From positions 558,001 through 622,000 of the forward strand of contig WJXW01000014.1 in the NCBI GenBank assembly GCA_015832175.1: a stretch of 64,000 nt of DNA, written 5' to 3'. Positions 23,502 to 34,669 of the stretch are shown in pieces (the first letter of the stretch is position 1; each line of letters starts with the position of its first letter). This DNA is from Paraphaeosphaeria minitans. Its lineage: Eukaryota > Ascomycota > Dothideomycetes > Pleosporales > Didymosphaeriaceae. Made by a program: the position numbers and the translations under genes. Below the pieces are notes generated by a model. That model made no database searches, was not told the DNA's origin, and saw only the letters and a list, made by a program, of their open reading frames with translations.

Positions 23502-25032
23502 TCATGACCCCACCGGTCTGTTGATCTGTACCCTCTTGTCTTCGCCGGCACTGACAATACCCACCTCCTTGTCCCACCGCACACCAAACACCTTCACGTC
23601 TTCTCCATGGCTGTGCGCAGGACGTCCCTTCGCGCTGTCCCTGTAGATGGTATACATGCTCTCGCCAAGCTGGCCTTCTCCCTGTACCTCCGAGGGCCGT
23701 ACACTGCGTACGTCCCAAACCTGCACAGTGCCATCGTGCGAGCCGGACAGCAGGCCGTAGTCTGAGCTCGGATCGACGTCAAGCGAAACGACGGCGTTCT
23801 TGTGACCCCTCAGCGTCATGACACTGATCTGTGCCGCTGAAGCACGCGGATCAATGAGCGTGATGTGTCGTGCCGAGGTTCCTGCCGCGAGTAAGTTGAG
23901 CTTGGGTAGTGCGCCGAGGGAAAGCAGAGAGTGGCCGGTTGTTCGCGTGTCCACGCATGTAGAGGTTGGCAGATCCCATGTCTTCAAGCTGTGGTCGTGC
24001 GATGCCGAGTAGGCAACCGTGGCATCGTCTGGCTTGAAGATGACACTCGAAACGGGCGCCGCGTGGCCGGATAGTTTGGTAAGGGCGCCGCGTGCAGAGA
24101 CGGTCTTATCAGGTTTGGACAGCTTTTGCCGCTTGTTCGCGGCCGTGTTCGAGGAGGGTAGGAGCTCCGATGGGGGCGCGGGGTTTTCCTTGACGTTGGA
24201 GGAGAAGAGAGAAACGGTGGTGTCTGCTGAAGCCGAGAGGATGCGGTTCGAGGATCCGTGGACGGCGAGGTCTTGGACGCCCCAGCGGTGGCTGAAGAGC
24301 TCTACGCTCGGTGCGATGGTCCGCGTGTCTTCGTCGTACTTGTATAGGCGCACTGTGTTGTCCATACCTGCAACCACAATCTTCTTATCCGAGATCCACT
24401 TTGCGCTCTTCAAGCTGGTTATCCGGCCGCCGTTGTTTGGTGCATCCGATGTTGCGAGCACGTTTCCGGACATGTCCCACACCCGTACCAGCCCATCGTA
24501 GCTCGCACTCAATATGCGCTCCTGGCCGTTTTGCACATTGCCCGCAGACCAGACACCAGCCGCCGAAGAGGCAGAGAGGACATCGACGGCAGATACCCAG
24601 TCGTCGTGCTCGAAGCTTGTTACGTTGAGCGGGGGAATGAGCGCGCGCGTGTACTCGACGTCCAGTGTTGTTTCGGCCGATATGCCGTTCTTGGTGAGGA
24701 ACTCATCAATGGTAGTTCGCAGAAATTGGCCATTGATGAGGATGTCGAAAGGTATCGGTTTGTCGTCCGGGCGGAGGAGACTGTTTACGAGTGCGGAGAG
24801 CTGTGGGCGCTTGAGGGCTGACGGAAGTCAGCACATGAAGAGATCAGATGGTAGAGACCATGCGACAGCCCGGCAGCGACCCAGATTCCAGGTTTGCTAC
24901 AGCGCATCGCAAGCGCAAAAGTGTGCACTCACTGGTCTGGACGAGCAAGGGACCGGGCTCTTGCTCCAGCTGTATAGACGGATCGCGGGTGCTCAGGCGC
25001 ACGGGAACCTTGACTTCTGGTTTGGAATCCAT
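23502..25032 (-). CDS. YTM1: Ribosome biogenesis WD40 protein Ytm1
   Basis: A member of the Nop7-Erb1-Ytm1 (PeBoW) complex needed for 60S maturation in the nucleolus; Rea1 later removes it from the particle. Two exons (25032-24933, 24817-23502; GTGAGT donor, GTCAG acceptor, A|CC codon) give 471 aa, typical for fungi. The N-terminal NLE/UBL-like domain (about residues 7-90) includes VPVRLSTRDPSIQL, FDILINGQFLRTTIDEFL and NGISAETTLDVEYTRA. It is followed by about seven WD40 repeats with terminal dipeptides such as RVWD, LKTWD and VQVWD. A charged insertion (ANKRQKLSKPDKT) between repeats is also seen in other fungal Ytm1 proteins. The C-terminus ends AGEDKRVQINRPVGS. Confidence 0.95.
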
Positions 25033-25342
25033 TGCGGCGGCGTCGTGTGAGGTGTTTGCGCTGAAGCTCTTCCAGAAATTTGGAGCAGAATGTCGAAACT
25101 TTTCAAATGGGTTTAGCGCGGGACAGTCGGCGTCTGCAACGACCGATCCTCGATTCCTCTCCCGCTTCCACCTCCACAGTCCAAGCCACTTGGATGGCCA
25201 GATGGGCTCTCTGCGAGACGTAGGATAGATGAAGGTGATGGTATTTCGGATGGGCTACAGAGGATTTTCCACCGTGTGGCAAGCACGTTTGCCTACAGAA
25301 AAATGGCCGTCTACCAAGTGTATTCTTCAGGCCAACACCAGC
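25033..25342. promoter_or_regulatory. YTM1 upstream region
   Basis: A 310-bp region between the YTM1 start and the minisatellite. No distinct motif is recognised. Confidence 0.35.
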
Positions 25343-25742
25343 AAGAGTGCCATTACTACCCTACCTAAAGTCCTATTGCTAACGTGGAGTGCTATTGCCA
25401 ACGTGGAGTGCAATTGTCAATCCAGAGTGCTATTACTACCCTACCTAAAGTCTTATTGCCAACCCAGAGTGTTATTACTAACCTACCTAAAGTTCTATTG
25501 CCAACGTGGAGTGCTATTGCCAACGTGGAGTGCTATTGCCAATCCAGAGTGCTATTACTACCCTACCTAAAGTCTTATTGCCAACCCAGAGTGTCATTAC
25601 TACCCTACCTAAAGTCCTATTGCCAACCTGGAGTGCCATTACTACCCAACCTAAAGTCTTATTGCCAACCCAGAGTGCCATTACTACCCTACCTAAAGTC
25701 CTATTGCCAACCCAGAGTGCAACTGCCAACCTAGAGCGCTGC
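25343..25742. repeat. Minisatellite with a composite roughly 40-bp unit
   Basis: The unit alternates ATTACTACCCTACCTAAAGT with CTTATTGCCAACCCAGAGTG. Variants have CCAACGTGGAGTG in place of CCAACCCAGAGTG, and some 20-bp half-units are duplicated. About ten composite units fill 400 bases upstream of both YTM1 and the PhoD-like gene. It reads open in several frames only because of periodicity. Confidence 0.9.
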
Positions 25743-26461
25743 CTACTGGTCTTCAACCCCACCCTTCGCACAAAGTAGCTCATTACCCCTATTCCACTCC
25801 GGGTGCGCTCTGCCTTCTTTCCCGCCATGACAAGTCTGTTCTGTTGGCGATGGCTGCGACTCATGTGTTGACGATGGGTGAGGATCATGTAACCCAGCGA
25901 GCCATGGTGGTGGTCTCCTGGCACCTCTCCTGGAACGTCGTACCCACGTCACCCACCAGGGCTCTGTCGGATGCTTCTTCTGTATGCGCCGCCAAGGTGA
26001 TGAGCGGCCCTCTGATGCCGTCGTCAGCGCGTACGACAGCCAATCAGGGAGGATGCAAGCCCGTCGGGCGCGTACACGGAAGCTCTGGTCGCCCAAGGAG
26101 CGACCTCGTACGGGCAGCGAGATTCGGTGGCAGAAGAGCAGCAGTGCAGCAGTGCAGAGTCTAGGTACCCAGCCAAGTCGGCAGTCTACCTACCCAGCCA
26201 CGCATCATCCTGCACCTCTGCACTGCACTGCGCTGCACCGGTGGAGCCATCGTCGTCGTTCGCAGCCAGGCCTCCTCTCTCGCCATACCGTAGTTCTACC
26301 TACCCCGCCGCCCGCTTCCCGCCCGCCCACGTACGTCCAGCGGAGACTCGACCTGCACGCCTTCCCAAAAATAAGTATCGGGTGCCTCCCTCGGCGATCC
26401 CACGGGCCAAACCAGCCACGACGTACATACACGCGCATATAGAGAACCCGCAACCTTCGCC
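25743..26461. promoter_or_regulatory. Upstream region of the WW/PhoD gene
   Basis: A 719-bp stretch with no supported gene. A short repeat GCAGCAGTGCAGCAGTGCAG (26134-26155) and CTACCTACCCAGCCACGC-like phrases occur before the start at 26462. Confidence 0.4.
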
Positions 26462-29400
26462 ATGGCCAAGCAGGGCCGCCCCGACGAGGAGCTGTTCCTG
26501 CGTGCCGACCACGATGCCCCCGAGACGCCCATAGTCGGGCCCCTCAGGATTCAGAAGCGCGAGTCGGCCACCAAGAGCCCCCCGCCGCGAACAGACTCGG
26601 CCGGCAGCTCTCGCGCCAGCTCCAACAACCACAACCACAACAACCACAACCCGCCCGTCTTCTCGCGCCCCCCGCCCATGCCAGCCTTCCCAGCGCCGCC
26701 CACCAACTCGTCCACCAACTCGTCCACCAACCCGTCCACCAACCCGTCCACCAACCCGTCCACCAACCCGCCCACCGCGCCGCTGCCCTACCCCGACAAC
26801 GACGGCCCGCCGACTCTCTCTTCGGGCCGATACACTCCCCAGAGCGACGCAGAGGGCAGATCCAAGACCCAAGATGTGCGATTCCGAGAGGAACAGAGAC
26901 GAGGCTCTGGTAGCTCCGCCGCCCCGAGCCCCTCCTCGCCAGCCTCGCGCCCCCGATTCGATGCCCACGACCCCAACAGACCCACGGTGGCAGGCTATGG
27001 CGGACCGGGCAGAGCATCGGACGGGTCTATACAACCCTCGAGGCTGGCCGAGCGGAGAGGGACTGTGCCCAAGCCCCTCCCAGATTCGCCAGGTCCAGAG
27101 ACACCTGACAAGGACGGCCTCTTCCAAAGACCGCCGCAGAGACAGGCCAGCACGGATCCAAATCCCTTCCCAGACTACCACCAGCAGTACTGGCCGCCGC
27201 CACAACCTCCGGGAGGACCCAAGTCACCACAGCCAGCCCTGAACATCCCCACCCCACTCGGCATCAATCGCCTGAGCTCGACCGCCTCGACCTCCACAAC
27301 CAAGGCGCAGCGAGGATCGCCACCTCCTCCCGAGACCCCCATCATCCCCCCTCCCAGCGGCGGAATCGAAGCACGCTTCGCTGCAGCCGGAATCGCCGGC
27401 CCATCCACCTTGACCAGCTTGCAGGCCCAGACCGTGCAGAATGCCGCAGCTGCCCAGAGGAACCAGGTCTACGCCCACCAGCAGCCCAGGCAGAACATCA
27501 CTTCGCCTGCGCCGAATCAGCAACCCCCAAGACGACCATGGACGCCTACCGAGCAGCCGGGCAGCCAGCCGCATGGCCCTCCTGCGGTATATCAAGGCAT
27601 GGATCAAGTTGGACCTTCGAGTAGCCCTCCACAGGCCCCTTTGCCTCAGGTCCCTGCCCACACTGCATCTCAGCCGCCTGCGAACGGCCAGCCAGGACAT
27701 AATTTAGCGCAAGACATGGGTCGCGTCAACATGAACGAAGAACCGCCGCCAGCCTACTCTAGCATTCAGCATCCACCATCTTCGTCGTCCACGGCTTTTC
27801 CAGCTGAGAAGCAACGTCCGCAAGGAGCAGCGGCGCAAGCTCCTCAGCAACCTGGCGTCATGAGCGACCCGAACCTCCAGCAACACCCGGCCTTCGCAAA
27901 CGATCTGCGATCTCCGCAGGCGCAGACAGCCCCTTCTCCGCAACCCTTGGGTGTTGTTGCGCCGACGCCGACTGCAAGCCACTTCCCACAACAACCGCAG
28001 CAGCAAGTACAACATGCCAGCACACCGAGCCCGGCCCCAACAGCACCGGGACCTGGTCCAGCATCCCCGCCTCCGCTCCCCGAAGGCTGGATAGCGCATC
28101 TCGACCCAAGTTCGGGCCAGTACTACTACATCCACCTGCCCACGCAATCGACACAGTGGGAGTTTCCAAAGGGTCCTACACCCCTCAATTTGAACGAACC
28201 CATGTCCCCAGCAGGCTCGTTTGCGAATCCTTTGGCATCTCCTGCATTCGGCAAGACACCTCTTGCATCTCCTGGCTTTCCTACGCAGAGTGCTGGTTAC
28301 CCCGACGGCATGCTTGGACTGGCTTCCATTGCAACTCCCATGACTACCGGGTTTACTGGACCTCCTCCGGTTGCAGGCGTCGATATGTACAAAATCAATC
28401 CAACAAACAGTGTGTATTTTGGTCCGTATCTGAGGTACACGAACATGGATCTTGAGCGTGGTCTGTGGTTAGGCTCCATCCTGCTCGTCACCAACACTTC
28501 ACATCCTCCGGCAATCCACATCCATCAAAGCGTAGATCTTTCACCAAATCCTCGGCAACTGAAGGCTAATCCCATCTACACACATCAGACCTGGATCTTC
28601 TACCGGTACGACATTGACCTTCGGATGGAAGACGATCGTGCAGCCAAGTGGACTTACGCCATCACGTCGCATCTGGGCTGCACACGGTTCGAGTTCCTAG
28701 TCGCGGGACGCAATGAGACTAGCTGGCGCTTCATTGCTCACTCTGGCAACGATTTCGCTCTCAATGTGAACGCACATGAACGGTCGAAGCTTGGCGGTGT
28801 TGGGTACATGTGGAAAGACATTCTTCAGAAGAACGCCGAGTGCGGTGGCTTTCACGTGCAGCTCGGCCTGGGAGGGCAGATATATGCTGACCGGTTATGG
28901 AAAGAGATACCGCTGTTGAAGCAGTGGACAGCAATGAGCGGCAAGGAGAACCGCAAGAACGCACCCTGGACGGCGAAGCACGACGAGGAAGTTTGCCATG
29001 CCTACTTCCACTACTACTCAAGCCACTTTGACCAGCCACATCTGCGAGAAGCGTTCGCGCAAATCCCACACATTTTAGCACTCGATGACCATGACATGTA
29101 AGTGCGCCGCTATCATTGGTAATGCGATCGAGGCTAATAATGCACACTTCAGTTTTGATGGCTTCGGCTCTTATCCCGAATACATGCAATTTTCAAACAT
29201 GTTCAAGAACATTGGCCGGATAGGTATCGAGATGTATCTTCTGTTCCAGCACCACACCACATTGGAGATTCTTCGCAACGTGAACAACGACATGGACCTT
29301 TTCACCATCACAGGCACCGGATGGCACTTCATCAAATACCTCGGTCCTTGCGTCACTGTCGTAGGTCCAGATTGTCGATCTGAGCGGAATCCGCACCAGG

Positions 29401-30344
29401 TCATGGCTGGTCCCACATACCAAGGTATATTTCCCAAGGTTGCGACTCTCCCTCCAAGCGTGCAACATTGCATATGGATGATTCCGGTTCCCGTGGTCTA
29501 TCCCCGTCTGGAATCTGTGGAGCATCTTGCCAATTCAATGGCAACCGGAAAGAAGGCTGTCACTGGCACTTTCAACATGCTTGGAAAAGTGACCGCTGGA
29601 GTGGCCGGCGTTGTCGGCGCCAAGGGCGTTGTCGGCGATGGCTTCAATTCAGTCAAGAAAGCCATTGGAAAGTCGGGTCTCATGAGCGGTGTCCTCAGTC
29701 CCTTTGGTGAAATTGATCTTCTCGATGAGCTTCGCGACCAATGGACGCACGATTCAAAGGTATGTTACCAGGAGCTCTCCCGGCCGCTTGCTCACATGTT
29801 CCAGGATCTTGAACGCACATACCTCATCAGAACACTCCAAGGCATCGCCCACAACAAGTCACTGCGAATGACCTTCTTCTCTGGCGGTGTCGATGTTTGT
29901 GGTGCAGGCCTCGTGCACGACCCTTCCAAACCCCAAGATCACAAGACCATGTACCAGATCATCTCGTCCAGCGTCGTCAATTCGCCACCCTCCAACTACG
30001 TCCTCCGACTGCTGCACAACAACCGCGCGCTCTACATTCCACAGAACAGTCACCGCTCGAATCACGCACCTTCGGATACGAAGGAAGACATGATGGAGAT
30101 CTTCACCCAGGACGTTAACGGCGCGGCGCGAGAGTACAAGAGGTTGATGGGCAGGAGAAACTACGTCGCCTGTGTCGTGTATGATCCGGAGATTGTGAAC
30201 GGAACGTTTGGGCGAGTGCCAGGGCAGCATGGAAGCGGGAAGCTGAGTCTGGCGGTGGACTTTATGGTGCAGAATGAGGGACCGTACAGTGCGCCGATGA
30301 AGTATGGACCGGTGATTGTGCCGAGCTTGGAGTACGGGAGATAG
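26462..30344 (+). CDS. WW-domain and PhoD-like phosphatase protein
   Basis: Two exons (26462-29097 and 29153-30344; AT|GTAAGT donor, TTCAG acceptor) encode 1275 aa. Residues 1-535 are Pro/Ser/Gln-rich and disordered, with a short tandem array of NSST/NPST peptides (about 81-102) and many PPP motifs. Residues about 538-570 (LPEGWIAHLDPSSGQYYYIH and TQWEFP) form a WW domain. The C-terminal 650 residues are the fungal PhoD-like metallophosphatase region, with GQIYADRLW, the HILALDDHD(I)FDGFGSYP motif split by the intron, and HHTTLEILRNVNND. The Asp/His-rich DDHDIFDG stretch is the likely metal site. Substrate and location are unknown; a cytoplasmic or membrane-associated phosphoesterase is inferred. 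The start ATG is preceded by an in-frame GC-rich leader without an earlier ATG. Confidence 0.85.
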
Positions 30345-30711
30345 GGGGAGGGAGACTGGATAGGGGGGATTTGAGAAACAGCGCATGTACTACTGAGCGA
30401 CTTGAGCGAGCGAGCGAGCGAGCAATGCGATGCACAGCATGTGCGATGGATTTTGGAGGCAGTTAACATTTGTGGGTACGGTTAGGGATTGGGGAGCTAC
30501 GAATGCACTTTTACGACACTTCAGCTGCGCTGGGACTTGAAGTGCCCCGGTGAGATGAGGATGTGTACATGCGCATGGGCATGCAAACTATTTGGCGTGC
30601 CTCGGTATTCACAGCCATCTTTGGCTTAGTCATTCCGAGATGGCGCTTCCTTTCCGAACGATTGTCGAGGTGGAAGGCCCGACCGCAACACGCATCCCTC
30701 ACGACACCACG
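30345..30711. promoter_or_regulatory. Upstream region of the FMP32-like gene
   Basis: A 367-bp gap. It includes a short GAGC tandem (GAGCGAGCGAGCGAGCGAGC near 30405). An in-frame ATG at 30640 could extend the downstream protein by 24 residues. Confidence 0.4.
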
Positions 30712-31638
30712 ATGGCAGCTTCAAGATGGTCATCTCGTTTCGCGTCGCCCCGGGTAGCCTTGGCGCCACGGCTCCTGCGCCCGGTGGTATTCGACAGCGC
30801 AGCCTTCCCCGAGCGCAAGAGCACGTCCACACCGTCGTCGGAAAGAGCAGCGCGGGCGCATTCGACGGGTCGGCCATGTCTGCATGCCAACGCGTGGCGA
30901 GCAAGGCCAGCGCAGGAGCCGCCGAGCCTCACTCGGATTCTGTCCAGGCGCCGGCCGTTCAGTGCAACACGTACGCAACGAAAGGACCATCACTTCGACA
31001 CGCTCAAGTTCGTGCAGCGATTGAAGGATGAGGGCTTCACGGAGGAGCAAGCCGTGGCCATGATGAGGGTGCTCAGCGACGTCATCGAAGAGAGGTACGT
31101 GTCCGACAGCGGGAGTCGCGCCGACGGAATCGGCATTGCTCACCCCACGCAGCATCCAAAACCTCACGCGCACCATGGTGCTCCGCGAAGAGCAGGAGAA
31201 GGCGACGTACAACCAGCGAGTCGACTTCGCCAAGCTGCGGTCGGAGCTGCAGACGGCCGACTCGACGGAATCGTCTCTGACGCGGGTGTCGCACGAGCGG
31301 CTGACCAACGAGCTGGCGAAGCTCAACTCGCGACTGCGCGACGAGGTGCAGCGGACGCAGGCGTCGGTGCGGCTGGATCTCAACCTCGAAAAGGGCCGCA
31401 TACGCGAGGAGGCCAACGTGCAGGAGCTCAAGCTCAAGGAGACGGAGACGCGGATCGAGCAGGAGACGGCGCAGTTGCGGGAGCGGCTGGAGACGGTCAA
31501 GTTCCAGACGCTGCAGTGGTTGGTGTACGTTCATGGAGGGGCTGGTGTGCTTGCGAGGAAGGTGGCTGACATGTTTGCAGGGGCGTGTGTACGGGTGCTG
31601 CGGCGCTCATGCTCGGTGTTTGGCGCATCCTCATGTGA
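30712..31638 (+). CDS. Mitochondrial coiled-coil protein, FMP32/MCUR1 family
   Basis: Three exons (30712-31094, 31153-31524, 31581-31638) encode 270 aa of the DUF1640 family (yeast Fmp32, human MCUR1/CCDC90B). These are inner-membrane coiled-coil proteins linked to cytochrome oxidase assembly, proline handling and calcium-uniporter regulation. The N-terminus MAASRWSSRFASPRVALAPR is Arg-rich and lacks acidic residues, fitting a mitochondrial presequence, so I chose this ATG over 30640. FDTLKFVQRLKDEGFTEEQA starts the conserved region. A long coiled coil follows (about 130-245), and VCTGAAALMLGVWRIL at the end is the single membrane span. The last exon (58 nt) encodes just that span. The classic head-neck-coil-anchor layout is complete. 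Confidence 0.85.
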
Positions 31639-31680
31639 AAGCGCACGGGGCTGCACATTCCTTGCCGACGACGCCGGCGT

Positions 31681-31870
31681 GAAGGAGCCATTCTATGTGT
31701 ACAGCAGACGGGCAAGACGGATCGTGGATGAAGGAGCCATCCTATGTGTACAACAGACGGGCAAGACGGATCGTGGATGAAGGAGCCATCCTATGTGTAC
31801 AGCAGATGGGCAAGACGGGTCGTGGATGAAGGGGCCTGTCTATTTGCACAACAGACGGATCGTGGGAGGA
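31681..31870. repeat. Four tandem copies of a 49-bp unit
   Basis: The unit starts GAAGGAGCCATTCTATGTGT and continues through ACAGCAGACGGGCAAGACGG ATCGTGGAT. Copies begin at 31681, 31730, 31779 and (diverged) 31828. The array starts 42 bases past the stop of the FMP32-like gene and probably falls in its 3' UTR. Confidence 0.9.
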
Positions 31871-32454
31871 AAGGGTCGATGTAGAACGTACTGCATCTTG
31901 ACGGGGGCACGGCATGCACAGCCATGAGCGCCGGCAGCACAGCAGGATCGATTTGCGGCGGAAGCCATCATGTCACGATGCCCGGCGCAGCGACGCAAGC
32001 AGGCCGAAGACGGGCACGCACACCAAGCGTAGATTGCGACGTTGCGACATGTACGCGTATATTTCTTCTCAGCACAAAGGCAGCGATGATGCCGACGGCC
32101 GTGCTTTTGCCACGCTCAGCATGCTCCGCACGCTCCGCACGCAGTAGACTCGGATCCCCGAGGGCCACGGGCTCGCGACGAAAATGCAGCGTGAAGAATA
32201 AAAGCCGATGGCAAAAATGGGGCTGATCAGATGACAATGGGTTTGCGGGTTGGGTGAAAGGGCGTTGTTGTTCGGTGGGAGGGAAGGGGGTCATAGCTGC
32301 ATGTTTCTAGCTGGTTCTCCGTGGCGGTGATTGGCGGGTCCCGGGCTGCGGCGCTTCTCTGTTGCTGGCGGCCGTGCGGAGGTAGACTGGTGCGAGGGAG
32401 GGACGCTGGGGGGTTTCTAGATGGGTATGATGGTCTAACGACTTGTGACTGTGA
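31871..32454. other. Gene-free stretch between two repeats
   Basis: About 580 bases without a supported gene or RNA. Confidence 0.45.
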
Positions 32455-32875
32455 GCACATGGCGAGGCGGGAGATGAGAATACATGGCAAGGCGAGAGAT
32501 GAGAATACATGGCAAGGCGGGAGATGAGGATACATGACATGACGATGCATGGCAAGACGATGCGTGACAAGACAAGACAATACAAGACATGACAAGATAA
32601 CAAGACAACAAGACAAGGCAATGCAACATGCAACACATGACATAACAACAAGACGACAATGCAATACATGATGTGACAGCAAGACAAGACATGACATGAC
32701 AACAAGATGGCAATGCAATACCTAACAATGCAACACATGGCATGACAGCAAAATAGACAATGCAACACATGACATAATGAGGCATAACAACAAGACATAA
32801 CGAGACATAACAAGACATAACAACAAGACATAACAACAAGACATACTAACAAGACAATGCAATACAATGCATGAC
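32455..32875. repeat. Low-complexity AAGACA/CATGACA repeat region
   Basis: It begins with three copies of GGCAAGGCGGGAGATGAGAATACAT-type units, then passes into degenerate runs of ACAAGACA, ACATGACA and ATAACAAGACA. One strand is almost free of C/T-rich words, which leaves long meaningless open frames on the other. It has no coding character. Confidence 0.8.
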
Positions 32876-33308
32876 ACCAAGACAGGACGAGGATGAGGCG
32901 GCTGGCCCGCTGTGGTCACGTGAGGCGCTCCTTTCAGACCCCCCAAGTGGTCGCCGCCAAGACCAGGCTGCGGAGGGGAACAGGCGCCGCGCAAACGCCC
33001 CAAGAGCGGAAAACAAAAGGCTGCCCTTGCGGTGAGGCTACGTGCAACCAGATACATAGAATAGAGCAGAGCTAGGGCTGGTGCGGGCGGAGCGAGGGCC
33101 GGGGAAGGCGCTGTGTGCTGGATGGGCGGATCAATAATGGGCACGCCTGTGAAAGACAAGACTAGTCGCAGGCTGCGCTTCGCACGCTCAAAACACTCCG
33201 TCGCCGACGACCCACCGCTGAACCTCAACACCACACTCTGCCCTCTCACGCCCGCCCGCCGCCCGCTTCTTTCCACCCACCCGCAATCCGCACTCCGATC
33301 CAGTCACC
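32876..33308. promoter_or_regulatory. 14-3-3 gene upstream region
   Basis: A 433-bp GC-rich region before the 14-3-3 start, ending in C-rich CACCCGCCCGCC-like sequence. Promoter function is inferred from position. Confidence 0.4.
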
Positions 33309-34669
33309 ATGGCCAACGAGGTATGTCTGCCCTTATCTGCCCTGCCCTACCCTGCCCCCCGCACACTGCTGGCTGCGATGCCCCTCTGCCGCCCGCTGCC
33401 CTGCCCGGCTCGATAAACGTCAACAGCATGCTGACCCCGTGAACAGCGCGAGAGGTACGCCGCGAGCACCCCCCGCCTCCCCACGCACCCCATTGACACT
33501 ACCGCAGCAAGACGTTCCTCGCCCGGCTCTGCGAACAGGCTGAGCGCTACGATGGTGAGTACTGGCGTGCCCCGTGCCCGCGCCCGTGCTGGTGCTGCCT
33601 CTGCGCGCCGTCGCTAACGTTTTTGTTCTCCTGCAGAGATGGTCACGTACATGAAGGTCAGTTGCCGCTCTCCGCTCGCTGTTTGCTTTCACCATACTGA
33701 CAACCCTCCAGGAGGTCGCCAAGGTATGACAGCCGCACCCGTCGCGTCACCGCCGGCTGGGGCCGCGCCTTGACCACGGTAGCGCGTATTGACACTTGAC
33801 AGATCGGCGGCGAGCTCACCGTCGACGAGCGCAACCTCCTGTCGGTTGCCTACAAGAACGTCGTCGGCACGCGACGTGCCTCGTGGCGCATCATCTCGTC
33901 CATCGAGCAGAAGGAGGAGTCCAAGGGCTCGGACAAGCACGTCTCCACCATCCGCGAGTACCGAAAGAAGATCGAGGAGGAGCTCGAGAAGGTCTGCCAG
34001 GATGTCCTCAACGTGCTCGACGACTCCCTGATCCCCAAGGCCGAGTCGGGCGAGTCCAAGGTCTTCTACCACAAGATGTAAGGCTGCCGCTGCCGCTTCC
34101 GCTGCCTCCAGCACTGCGACGGATGCTAACCTGTCTGCGCCCGCAGGAAGGGTGACTACCACCGTTATCTAGCCGAGTTTGCCTCGGGCGAGAAGCGCAA
34201 GATAGCTGCGACGGCTGCCCATGAGGCGTACAAGGTATGACGCAACCCCCACCACGCACGCAAGGGAGTGCACAGCAGAGCTGACCGGGCGGTCCAGACG
34301 GCCACGGACGTTGCCCAGACGGAGCTCACCCCCACGCACCCCATCCGCTTGGGTCTGGCGCTGAACTTCTCCGTCTTCTACTACGAGATCCTGAACTCGC
34401 CCGACCGCGCTTGCCACCTCGCCAAGCAGGCCTTCGACGACGCCATCGCCGAGCTCGACTCGCTGTCGGAGGAGTCGTACCGCGATTCCACGCTCATCAT
34501 GCAGCTGCTCCGTGACAACCTCACGCTCTGGACGTCGTCGGACGGCGCCGAGGGTGAGGCTGCGGGCGAGGCTGCTCCCAAGGAGGAGACCAAGCCCGCA
34601 GAGGAGGCCGCGAAGCCCGCAGAGGCCGCCCCCGCGACCGAAGAGCTGCCGTCGGCGCCTGCTGCTTAA
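33309..34669 (+). CDS. BMH1: 14-3-3 protein with three micro-exons
   Basis: A phosphoserine/phosphothreonine-binding adaptor dimer that regulates signalling, cell cycle and transport. Eight exons: 33309-33320, 33447-33454, 33508-33554, 33637-33656, 33712-33723, 33803-34077, 34147-34234 and 34298-34669. All phases close and give 277 aa. Exons 1, 2, 4 and 5 are only 12, 8, 20 and 12 nt. The joined N-terminus [20 protein letters not shown] matches fungal 14-3-3 exactly in style. [33 protein letters not shown] (phosphate-binding Lys and Arg) and [15 protein letters not shown] follow, then [10 protein letters not shown]. The C-terminal tail is an Ala/Glu/Pro-rich stretch, normal for fungi. No other copy is in the window. 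Confidence 0.95.

Noticed and set aside
25384..25780. Open frames through the minisatellite (VLLPTQSAITTLPK-type repeats)
   Set aside because: All frames stay open because the unit lacks stops. There is no start context, codon bias or relation to known repeat proteins.
26300..27205. Open frame on the - strand opposite the PhoD-like gene, with GGRVGGRVGGRV repeats
   Set aside because: It is the shadow of the Pro/Ser-rich coding region and its tetrapeptide repeat.
32280..32310. Short resemblance to a cloning-vector sequence (GGTCATAGCTG)
   Set aside because: The match is only about 11 bases and the flanks do not continue it. Chance similarity.
32227..32867. Cys/Leu/Val-rich open frames on the - strand
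   Set aside because: They derive from the low-complexity AAGACA/CATGACA block and look like membrane proteins only by composition.
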